Below, one piece after another: positions 1 to 6,742 of a stretch of DNA of 22,967 nt. Each line of letters starts with the position of its first letter. Position 1 is the stretch's first letter. Source of the stretch: Bodo saltans (lineage: Eukaryota > Euglenozoa > Kinetoplastea > Eubodonida > Bodonidae); contig CYKH01000072.1 of NCBI GenBank assembly GCA_001460835.1, forward strand, positions 1 to 22,967, written 5' to 3'. Made by a program: the position numbers and the translations under genes. The notes beneath the pieces were generated by a model. It ran no database searches. It was not told the origin of the DNA and was given only the letters and a program-made list of their open reading frames with translations.

Positions 1-31
1 TTTCTGTACTTTATTGTTTTTGGTGACGAAG
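1..31 (+). promoter_or_regulatory. Candidate trans-splice acceptor for the first gene
   Basis: A T-rich stretch (1-22) is followed by the first AG at 30-31, leaving a 23-nt leader before the ATG at 55. This fits kinetoplastid spliced-leader acceptors. It is inferred from composition only. Confidence 0.4.
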
Positions 32-54
32 AGTCTGTAGGATTACACGAAATC

Positions 55-2073
55 ATGCCGCCCAAGAAGGTTCCGTTCAACGCCTTTGTGTGCAAAGCGA
101 AGGCACGCAACTTAGACCCTCCAGACGAGGTGATTCCAGAAGATGTCAAGCTAGGCGAGTTCAGAGACACGACATTGATCTTTGCGCCAGCAGTGGGCAA
201 GGTGGAGTCGAACATTACGATTAAATTCCGATGCACGACACGTATTGTTCGTGGCGACAACATCACGATCCGCCTCCCAGGCTTCAAAGGTGGCGCGATG
301 GTATTTCAGCTAGAGAACAAGCCGCACCCAGAGGGGAAGACGTTTGCAGACTGCTTCCAGGCATACTGGTCAGGTGAGGAACAGCCGAAAGGAGCAGCCG
401 CCCCACAGGTCATCATCTTGCAGTGCCAGAAGGCAATCGATGAGAATACACTGGTGGTCCTTGGCGTACCTGAGACGGTCCAGATTCAACTGCCGGAGAA
501 GCTCGGTGCGAATTCCTCGAAGCTCAAGATTGAAGGCGTCATCAAGCACGCTGAGGGTGGGAAGATTGCCAAGGCTGCGTTTATGGAGAGTAGTGAAATT
601 AAGAAACGCCCCGTAGAAGAGGAGATCGCCGAGCTTGAGAACCTGGTGAAGGATATCCGGTCCATGTCCAGCAGCATTAATGAGGAGGACGTTGAGATCG
701 CCTCGAGCGTATCACGAGAGGAGGCAGATCAGATCTGGGAGGCTGCCCGTGAGACGTGCGACCTTCACATCGGCATGCAATGGAAGATTGAAGTGGCCGC
801 CTATCGACACTACGACGAGATTGCTGTCCTGGCAAAGACGATCACAGAGAATAGCTACGCGGTAAGCAAGAAACGTATTTCCTTAGCTCTCCATCGCGAA
901 ATCGCGGCAAATTTAGGCGTCAAGATCGGTGCCGTGATCGTCCTCGAGGATGCGCTCTACACATTCCACGCTAGCTTCTACCCCGAGCTCACTCGAGCTG
1001 CCGTTCTTGCGCTTCGGTTGTACACAATGGAGTCCAATGATATTCTTCGAGTGTTTGGTCAGCTCAGCGCGCCGTGCATTCATCGAGAAATCAGTAGCGC
1101 CATCCGCAGCCTTAACACCGACGGCTTGACGAAATGGGCGTCCTTCATCTCTGTGCTGATGACGACCACGAGTAAGCTCACCAACGTTGACCCCGAAGCG
1201 ATTCCTGTTCTCTATCGTGGAGTGAAGGAATTACCACCGGATCAACTGCAACACATTTTATCCTTGAAGAAAGACCAGCCGTACTTCTTTCCGGGCTACA
1301 CGACCCTCACGCCCATTGCACGGTACACGGAGGAGGGCTACGTGTGCCCTGATAACGGTGTCATCTTCGAGGTGCAGGGTGTGGTGGAGGCACTTGAGAT
1401 CGGTGACCTCAGTCAATACCCTGAAGACGTAGAGTGGCTTCTGCCCTTGTGCTCCAGCTTTACCGTTGTCTCTGTGGAGGTACAACCTGAGCGCAACCAC
1501 TTGACGAGAGTTGTGCTGCAAATGGCGGGTAGCCTAGCCGGACCACTTCGTGACGCACAATTCCCGGAGGCCGATCGCAGCCTCGCCAGCGTCGTGGTCA
1601 AAAAGGTGCGTTCCGATGTCGATGCCATGAGCACGCGCTCGTCCATCATCGCGAAGCTCATCCACGCTGGACTTAAACTGAACGAGCGCAAGGCACTTCA
1701 CCCACAATTCTTGCTGCATCACCAGTACCTTACGTACTTTGCAGACACGAAGCGCTCGTCCGTGGCCAAAGGCGTGATCGAGGATGTCACTGTACGATGG
1801 CAACAATGCACCGCAGACGCCGCAATGGGCGGGGACGGCGTCATGCGGCCAGCCACATGGGAAAATATCAACAAGAAGCAAGCGACCCTGTTGGAGCAGT
1901 ACTTTTTACGAAGGACGCGTGCGTTGAAGCAGTTCCAGCAAGACGCAGGCTTTTCTGTGAACTTCGCTGATTTCACCGCGGACACCGGAAAAGGCGTCAA
2001 GCGCATTCGTCGGATGATTGGAAAGTTTGTATCGCACCAAGCACCGCTAGCACCTCCACCACCACCTGCATAG
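55..2073 (+). CDS. ADP-ribosyltransferase (ART) fold protein with N-terminal beta domain
   Basis: This 672-aa protein probably transfers ADP-ribose from NAD to a protein, most likely in the cytosol, since no signal peptide or membrane segment is visible. Residues about 380-480 carry the R-S-E layout of the arginine-ART family: R388 in LYRGV, the strand FFPGYTTLTP (411-420) in place of the STS motif, and E460 in DVEWLLP followed by the FTVVSVE strand (469-475). The usual ExE motif is DxE here (D458, E460), with another Glu at 457. A helical part (about 220-380) precedes the core, including ALRLYTMESNDI, typical of these enzymes. Residues about 30-165 form a beta-rich domain that I cannot name. 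The C-terminus is basic and helical and ends in a proline run. The ATG at 55 follows a plausible splice acceptor. The ART call is strong; activity and target are unknown, and the D for E change makes transferase specificity uncertain. Confidence 0.82.
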   Translation: MPPKKVPFNAFVCKAKARNLDPPDEVIPEDVKLGEFRDTTLIFAPAVGKVESNITIKFRCTTRIVRGDNITIRLPGFKGGAMVFQLENKPHPEGKTFADCFQAYWSGEEQPKGAAAPQVIILQCQKAIDENTLVVLGVPETVQIQLPEKLGANSSKLKIEGVIKHAEGGKIAKAAFMESSEIKKRPVEEEIAELENLVKDIRSMSSSINEEDVEIASSVSREEADQIWEAARETCDLHIGMQWKIEVAAYRHYDEIAVLAKTITENSYAVSKKRISLALHREIAANLGVKIGAVIVLEDALYTFHASFYPELTRAAVLALRLYTMESNDILRVFGQLSAPCIHREISSAIRSLNTDGLTKWASFISVLMTTTSKLTNVDPEAIPVLYRGVKELPPDQLQHILSLKKDQPYFFPGYTTLTPIARYTEEGYVCPDNGVIFEVQGVVEALEIGDLSQYPEDVEWLLPLCSSFTVVSVEVQPERNHLTRVVLQMAGSLAGPLRDAQFPEADRSLASVVVKKVRSDVDAMSTRSSIIAKLIHAGLKLNERKALHPQFLLHHQYLTYFADTKRSSVAKGVIEDVTVRWQQCTADAAMGGDGVMRPATWENINKKQATLLEQYFLRRTRALKQFQQDAGFSVNFADFTADTGKGVKRIRRMIGKFVSHQAPLAPPPPPA

Positions 2074-2075
2074 GC

Positions 2076-2405
2076 AATCTGGCGGTGCGCAGCGGGAGGG
2101 TGCTTGTTTATGTAAGAACACACAAAAAATGTTATTTAGAACGGATGATTGGCGGTATCCCGCATCTCCAAAAAATACATTGTACAGAAGATTTTTATGA
2201 GAGGTATTGATAAACGAAATTGTGGCCTTGGGCTTGCGACTGGCCATTTCTTTTTCTTTCCACAATGAAATGGGTTGTTCATTTGTTCTGCTACTTCACA
2301 ACACACACACAAGTGATGTTCTTGCGACGAAGTGCACGTTGCGTGTCCTCTACTGCTCTCCTTGGCGGCATGGTAGGCTCCTCCTCAGCCCTGCACGATG
2401 TGAAG
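2076..2405 (+). repeat. Tandem duplication, upstream copy (330 bp)
   Basis: This copy starts two bases after the stop of the ART gene and ends with GATGTGAAG. It repeats with an offset of 330-332 bases at 2406-2737. By eye the two differ only at four bases (2335, 2342, 2343 and 2351 against 2667, 2674, 2675 and 2683) and by one CA unit in the short CA repeat. It contains a pyrimidine tract (2247-2262), an AG (2312-2313) and the first 30 codons of the mitochondrial EF-P gene. There is no microhomology at the junction beyond what is expected by chance. Confidence 0.97.
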
Positions 2406-2540
2406 AATCTGGCGGTGCGCAGCGGGAGGGTGCTTGTTTATGTAAGAACACACAAAAAATGTTATTTAGAACGGATGATTGGCGGTATCCCGCATCTCCA
2501 AAAAATACATTGTACAGAAGATTTTTATGAGAGGTATTGA
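2316..2540 (+). pseudogene. Truncated EF-P 5' end: mini-ORF with targeting peptide and novel tail
   Basis: The upstream copy of the duplication carries the EF-P start codon and its first 30 codons (MFLRRSARCVSSTALL...HDVK), a basic, Ser-rich presequence. At the junction (2405/2406) the frame runs into the copied non-coding region and adds 44 residues not related to EF-P, with a TGA at 2538-2540, for 74 aa in total. It keeps its own pyrimidine tract and AG, so it could be trans-spliced as a separate short message or act as an upstream ORF. Against the intact copy there are two amino-acid changes (A/G and V/L) and two silent ones. I call it a 5' gene fragment; a translated mitochondrial micropeptide is possible but unsupported. 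Confidence 0.6.
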
Positions 2541-2737
2541 TAAACGAAATTGTGGCCTTGGGCTTGCGACTGGCCATTTCTTTTTCTTTCCACAATGAAA
2601 TGGGTTGTTCATTTGTTCTGCTACTTCACAACACACACACACAAGTGATGTTCTTGCGACGAAGTGGACGTTGTTTGTCCTCCACTGCTCTCCTTGGCGG
2701 CATGGTAGGCTCCTCCTCAGCCCTGCACGATGTGAAG
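2406..2737 (+). repeat. Tandem duplication, downstream copy (332 bp)
   Basis: This copy holds the functional 5' region of the EF-P gene: leader, candidate splice acceptor, start codon (2648) and targeting peptide. Beyond 2737 the sequence continues into the EF-P body, whereas the upstream copy jumps back to the start of the unit. It is therefore the copy attached to the intact gene. Confidence 0.97.
2577..2645 (+). promoter_or_regulatory. Candidate trans-splice acceptor of EF-P (duplicated upstream at 2247-2313)
   Basis: The pyrimidine tract 2577-2592 is followed by the first AG at 2644-2645, directly after a CA repeat and two bases before the ATG at 2648. The identical arrangement occurs at 2247-2262/2312-2313. 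The two copies differ by one CA unit, so the acceptors are 332 bases apart. Confidence 0.5.
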
Positions 2738-3343
2738 CGAGACATCTTCTCCGACAAGGTAAGAGCTGGTATGGTGCTTGCCGTAGATAAGCGTTATTAT
2801 CGCGTCACTGCGAACTCGAGGTCGCAAAAAGGTCAGAACGCGGCGTCGTTTAACATTAAGTTGTCTGAAGTTGGCACTGGCAAGAAAAAGGAGGTGACGG
2901 CTGGACAGGGTCACGACTTTACCGAAGTCCGATGCGAACGTGTGAGACTGCTATTTTCCGGGTTTGACGATGACGATCAGGCGTGTTTCGTGTTCCCTGA
3001 GCACTCTGCTGAAGCTGGCAAAGAAGTGAACATTAAGGGCGACTCCCTTCCCGAAGTTCAGCAAAAGTATTTAGCGGTATCAATGCCGGTTGATATTCTT
3101 CACATTATGCCCGAAGACGAAAGTGGCAATGAGGCGAAGGATGTATGGGCAGAGGTGATCATGCCGACGAACTACGTGTACACCGTTGAGAGGATTACCC
3201 TCAAAGGTCTCTATAAGATGGCGTCATTTGTGGAGTGTGACGGAGTCGTGTCTGTCAACGATGGTGTGCAAGCTCTTGAGAAGGTGAGGGTGAATTTTAA
3301 GCCGGATGGCACCGCAGCGTTTGCTGGCAAGGCGTCGTCTTAG
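2648..3343 (+). CDS. Mitochondrial translation elongation factor P (EF-P)-like protein
   Basis: This 231-aa protein starts with a short basic, Ser-rich presequence (about 1-30), as expected for import into the mitochondrion. Residues about 33-95 match the EF-P N-terminal KOW-like domain (AGMVLAVDKRYYRV, then ASFNIKLSEVGTGKKKEV), and about 95-225 match the two OB domains, including FVFPE, the strand WAEVIMPTNYVYTVERI and the C-terminal VVSVNDGV. EF-P enters the E site of the ribosome and relieves stalling at proline runs. K61 in the loop SQKGQ lies about where the modified Lys34 of E. coli EF-P sits, so a modified lysine is possible. The loop is shorter or altered compared with the bacterial KPGKGQ. 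I chose the ATG at 2648 because the pyrimidine tract and AG lie just before it; the longer frame from 2537 has no ATG upstream of that tract. The whole 5' end is duplicated upstream. Confidence 0.82.
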   Translation: MFLRRSGRCLSSTALLGGMVGSSSALHDVKRDIFSDKVRAGMVLAVDKRYYRVTANSRSQKGQNAASFNIKLSEVGTGKKKEVTAGQGHDFTEVRCERVRLLFSGFDDDDQACFVFPEHSAEAGKEVNIKGDSLPEVQQKYLAVSMPVDILHIMPEDESGNEAKDVWAEVIMPTNYVYTVERITLKGLYKMASFVECDGVVSVNDGVQALEKVRVNFKPDGTAAFAGKASS

Positions 3344-3420
3344 AGCTTAGAAAGGTGGCCGAGTATGCTGTGGCTCTACGCCTCACACAACACCAAAACG
3401 TTAGCATGGACTTGAATTCA

Positions 3421-3448
3421 TTCGTTTGTTTCGAACGAACCATTTTTT
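3421..3448 (+). other. Hairpin followed by T6
   Basis: TTCGTT (3421-3426) pairs perfectly with AACGAA (3434-3439) around a 7-base loop, followed after three bases by six Ts (3443-3448). It lies 78 bases after the EF-P stop. It could be a 3'UTR structure; the T run may also begin the splice tract of the next small gene, whose first suitable AG is at 3523-3524. A bacterial-type terminator role is not expected in this kind of genome. Confidence 0.35.
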
Positions 3449-3575
3449 AATTCGCACTTGATGTTCTGTCATACTTGTGTTCACCTGTCGTATCGCGTTC
3501 ACGGGGTCATAATGTGTTATCGAGGCACATCAAATCTAAAAGAAAAACAAAACAAAACACAAAAGTAAATTGCAC

Positions 3576-3752
3576 ATGTCGACCACCGAACGGCTCCCTG
3601 ATTACTTCCCGACGGTACACAAGAGCTGCAGAGAGCAGGCCGATGTGTTTTTTGCGTGCTTTAACGACCATGCCATCATGACGTCGCCGACAGACAACAT
3701 CACAGCGAAAGGTGCCCTGGAAAGGAAAGATGCGCCTTGCCTGCTGTGGTAG
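3576..3752 (+). CDS. Small CX9C protein, probable gene (58 aa)
   Basis: ATG at 3576 follows an A-rich leader like those of the other genes, with its own candidate acceptor AG at 3523-3524, separate from the next gene's acceptor at 3840-3841. The protein begins MSTTERLPDYFPTVHKSC and contains C18-x9-C28 (CREQADVFFAC), the spacing of CHCH/twin-CX9C proteins of the mitochondrial intermembrane space. After an Asp/Asn-rich linker there is one further Cys near the end (PCLLW), then a stop. A second CX9C is missing, so this is either a short form, a gene whose 3' half is frameshifted, or not a true CHCH protein. I do not recognise a named homologue. Codon and leader character make a real gene more likely than not. 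Confidence 0.5.
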   Translation: MSTTERLPDYFPTVHKSCREQADVFFACFNDHAIMTSPTDNITAKGALERKDAPCLLW

Positions 3753-3823
3753 GTGCCCCTCGGTTGATGCAAATGTCTGTTGCCTTTCTACCTCGTCGTT
3801 GGTGTTCGACCACCCCTCGAGAT

Positions 3824-3841
3824 CATTTTTTCCCCCAATAG
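3824..3841 (+). promoter_or_regulatory. Candidate trans-splice acceptor of the 827-aa gene
   Basis: TTTTTTCCCCC-type tract (3824-3837) is followed at once by AATAG, with AG at 3840-3841. This gives a 123-nt leader before the ATG at 3965. Confidence 0.5.
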
Positions 3842-3964
3842 AGTGTGTCTCCCTTCTTGCGTCACTACGCCAACGTATTCTGTTGATGAACATCCTTCGT
3901 CGTTGCCTTCCTGCACCTTCGTTAAAGGATACACATTGCTCCTACCGAGAAGAAAAAAAGAGAT

Positions 3965-6448
3965 ATGGCTGCAGCGGAGGGTTCAAGCTTCTTAGATTCC
4001 ACGCTGTCTGGGTTTGCAGAGGACCCTCGACTCCCTCCGTCCCTTCGCGCAGACTCTACTCCAGTGTTCGCGTCTGACCGTGTCGTCCCACTCCTACTTC
4101 AAGACATTGTCTCCTCCATGCAGGTGCGACAGCGTCTCCACTTGCGGCTGCTGTCCGAGCAACTCGATGACCTGATTGAGTATGACGACACGACTCAGGA
4201 GGAGTTCGAGATGCTGCTCGTCATGTTGTTTAGCTTCACGCACCGAAGGAGCGGCCTGACGCCACTTCAGAAGCGACATAACATTGAGTCGTCGGATTTG
4301 GCGTTTACTATTTTACACGCTCTTGTTGGCCGTCTTCACACGAAGCACTCGCTCGTGATGAAGGCGCTCGCATCTGTCTGCTCGACGCTGGGCTGCCATC
4401 TTCCCAACCTCTCAGCAGCGGAGGACTTCGGTGGCATCAACGGTGGCGGCGGTGATCATCATGCCGATGACAACAACCTGCTACCAGACGAATTCAGCCA
4501 CGTCGTGGACACTGTTGCGGGTGCACTTCCAGTCGCAGAGGCGGCAATTCAGGCGCGGCTACGAGAGTTGGAGTCACTCAAACAGAGCGCTGTTGGGGTG
4601 TTGATGGCTGCAAGCGGATCTGGTGGAAATCATCAAAAAGGATCTCCAAAACATCAAGAGAAATTGTTTCCGCACGCAAACATGTACGCGTACAGTATCG
4701 ATGCTCTGGCTGCGCAGGACCGCCGGGGGATCTCTGAATATGACTTCACGAATGCGGTCGGCGCGTTTGCTTCGCTACCGAAGATGGAGAGCGAGGACAC
4801 CGAAGACCCAAGTGCAGCAGATCGGCGCAACTTTTCAATGTACTTGAGCAGTGGCGGTTTCTTCGGCACCAAATTCATTTCAGCGGATCAAGCCGGGAAG
4901 GTGCGCCACACGGTAGAAGGTGGTGTGCTCCTGTTCGACGTCATCAAGTTTCTCTTTCCCCTCGTCCCAGAGGGTGTGCTGCTGAAGCGAATCCACGGCA
5001 TGCTCCTCGTCGATGTTGCTGCCGCTACTGAGGGGGGCAATGGTGAGGCCGCACCAAGCAGCACTGGGGCGACGCCAGCGTCATCACCCCGACCGTCTGT
5101 GAGCAACCACTGCCTCCCTCCTACACTAATCGAAGACATTTATCAATCTCCACGACTTCACTTTGGTCAGAAACTTTCTGCATGGCTCATTGCAGGGGAA
5201 CCGAAAGCACAGCGTGGTGACGCAGTTCAGTGGATGGTGCGATGGTTTTCTGATGTTGACTACTGTCACAGCGGGCTGCTTCCAATCGATGGCCTCAATG
5301 CGCTTGCGAGTGTGCAGAATCCGTGGGAGGAGCACGTGCGCAGCATGGCGTTGAAGCGAAGAAAGACAAGAGTCTCCGTCTACGACGTTCTCAACCAAGT
5401 GTTTCCCGCAGATGCCTTTGAGCAGCTGAAGGAGCAGTTTACGTTGGCGCTGCGTACCACAGAGAAAGAATACGCCGCTGCTGCAAAATACAAACAGGTG
5501 TCGAACACAACCTACAAACTTGCCCTGGTGAAGTTCATTGAGCTTCAAGAAGGCGGTGCCAATCCTGGTGGCGACAATTCGACGGCGATGACTGCAGGTG
5601 AGCACGTTGCACTCGCGGCGTTTGCAGAGGCCCAATGGAAAGAGCTTTCGTTGTACCTCGAGGCGGTGCTACGGCACGCGAAGGCGACTCGCCACTACGA
5701 AGTGCTTGTGGCACGACAAGCAGAAGCTCAAAAGGCTCAGCTAGAAGTGTTGCAACAGTCTCGCCTTGCTCTGGTGGAGGCCGTTGCCGGGCCCGAGGTC
5801 CCCCCACCGGTGTGTGAGATCGCTGGATTCCGCGTTAATCGAACCATTCTTGAACTCGACGGTTTCCTGAGCGACCCTGGCAGCAAAGCTCGTGCTCAAT
5901 TGGTATTGCAGAGTTGTGACTTTGCTGGCATTCCAGCCGGATTTTTCCTCGAACGCGCCAGCGAAGCACACTTGCATCTCGTCGCTGGTCGTCCCTCTTG
6001 CGCGTCCCCGGGCATTGTGTTCCGTGATTTTACGTTTTCTTCTGTGCGACCTCCAACTGGGGCCCATTGGAGCGGAGACCATAAACTTCTCATTCGAACG
6101 AACATCAAACGCGGGAGCGACGTGAAGTACCGCTTTAGCTTCGAGGGCTACAACTTCGGCATCAACAAAGCAGTGGCCACCACGGTGATCGGCCACGCGT
6201 CCACCTCACTTACACGAGTCGGTGCCCTCGAGTCGTTTGGCTGGCCTGATGGTTGGGACCGAAGTGCGATCCTGCACTACAGTGGAGGCTTCGAACGAAT
6301 GCATCAGCGGTACGATGATGACGGCTACGTAGTGATGGACGTGGAGGCGCACTCCTTCTCTAAGATTGGGTTCGGGGTGTCGGTGTGGTTGTGCCTTCCG
6401 GACCACGGCCGCCACTTCGATGTCGCTGTCCATGTGGATCATTGGTAG
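3965..6448 (+). CDS. Unrecognised 827-aa protein, helical with beta-rich C-terminal domain
   Basis: I do not recognise this protein. Residues 40-145 are helical. About 150-230 is a low-complexity linker with a Gly/His/Asp run (GGGGDHHADDNN). About 240-350 and 395-500 are two helical blocks with EF-hand-like spacing, including DYCHSGLLPIDG (432-443). That loop is degenerate, with Cys and Ser at binding positions and Gly in place of the final Glu, so calcium binding is doubtful. Residues about 495-610 look like a coiled coil (KEYAAAAKYK..., RQAEAQKAQLEVLQQSR). Residues about 617-827 are beta-rich and compact, with KYRFSFEGYNFGINKA (721-736), a DDDGYVVMDVEA strand and a C-terminal strand FDVAVHVDHW. 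No signal peptide or membrane segment is seen. ATG 3965 follows a clear acceptor. The gene is certain; the function is unknown. Confidence 0.85.
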   Translation: MAAAEGSSFLDSTLSGFAEDPRLPPSLRADSTPVFASDRVVPLLLQDIVSSMQVRQRLHLRLLSEQLDDLIEYDDTTQEEFEMLLVMLFSFTHRRSGLTPLQKRHNIESSDLAFTILHALVGRLHTKHSLVMKALASVCSTLGCHLPNLSAAEDFGGINGGGGDHHADDNNLLPDEFSHVVDTVAGALPVAEAAIQARLRELESLKQSAVGVLMAASGSGGNHQKGSPKHQEKLFPHANMYAYSIDALAAQDRRGISEYDFTNAVGAFASLPKMESEDTEDPSAADRRNFSMYLSSGGFFGTKFISADQAGKVRHTVEGGVLLFDVIKFLFPLVPEGVLLKRIHGMLLVDVAAATEGGNGEAAPSSTGATPASSPRPSVSNHCLPPTLIEDIYQSPRLHFGQKLSAWLIAGEPKAQRGDAVQWMVRWFSDVDYCHSGLLPIDGLNALASVQNPWEEHVRSMALKRRKTRVSVYDVLNQVFPADAFEQLKEQFTLALRTTEKEYAAAAKYKQVSNTTYKLALVKFIELQEGGANPGGDNSTAMTAGEHVALAAFAEAQWKELSLYLEAVLRHAKATRHYEVLVARQAEAQKAQLEVLQQSRLALVEAVAGPEVPPPVCEIAGFRVNRTILELDGFLSDPGSKARAQLVLQSCDFAGIPAGFFLERASEAHLHLVAGRPSCASPGIVFRDFTFSSVRPPTGAHWSGDHKLLIRTNIKRGSDVKYRFSFEGYNFGINKAVATTVIGHASTSLTRVGALESFGWPDGWDRSAILHYSGGFERMHQRYDDDGYVVMDVEAHSFSKIGFGVSVWLCLPDHGRHFDVAVHVDHW

Positions 6449-6622
6449 AGAGAGAAGGATGACTTCGAACGGAAAGATGAGGCTACCTTTTGTACAAACC
6501 CTACAGTCTTATGTTTATGAGAAGAACCAGAATGCAGAGTCGCGGAGGTGTGTAGCACCACATGTTTGACGCCGAATATTTGTTGCTGGTACGTTTCTTC
6601 TTTCGTTTGATTGTTGATCATA

Positions 6623-6678
6623 ACACAACGTAGAACAATCACTCTCTCGTACACAACGTAGAACAATCACTCTCTCGT
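6623..6678 (+). repeat. Two perfect 28-bp tandem repeats in the leader of the coiled-coil gene
   Basis: The unit at 6623-6650 is repeated exactly at 6651-6678. Each copy holds ACGTAG and a short CACTCTCTC pyrimidine run. A longer pyrimidine tract (6592-6609) lies just upstream, so the first AG after it is at 6632-6633 in copy 1 and the next is at 6660-6661 in copy 2. The repeat may thus duplicate the trans-splice acceptor of the gene at 6743. Confidence 0.95.
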
Positions 6679-6742
6679 ACACACACTCACATATAAAGGT
6701 GGGTGCATCCACATCTTCAATACTTATCGAATTTATTGATCC

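Noticed and set aside
2537-2647. Upstream extension of the EF-P reading frame.
   Set aside because: It begins with TTG, runs through the pyrimidine tract and splice acceptor, and lies in duplicated non-coding DNA; ATG 2648 begins the presequence.
3353-3448. Possible tRNA: GGTGGCCGAGT resembles the A box of Ser/Leu tRNAs and a T-arm-like GTTTGTTTCGAACGAAC plus T6 lie downstream.
   Set aside because: The acceptor stem does not pair, the T loop is one base off, and no anticodon arm forms.
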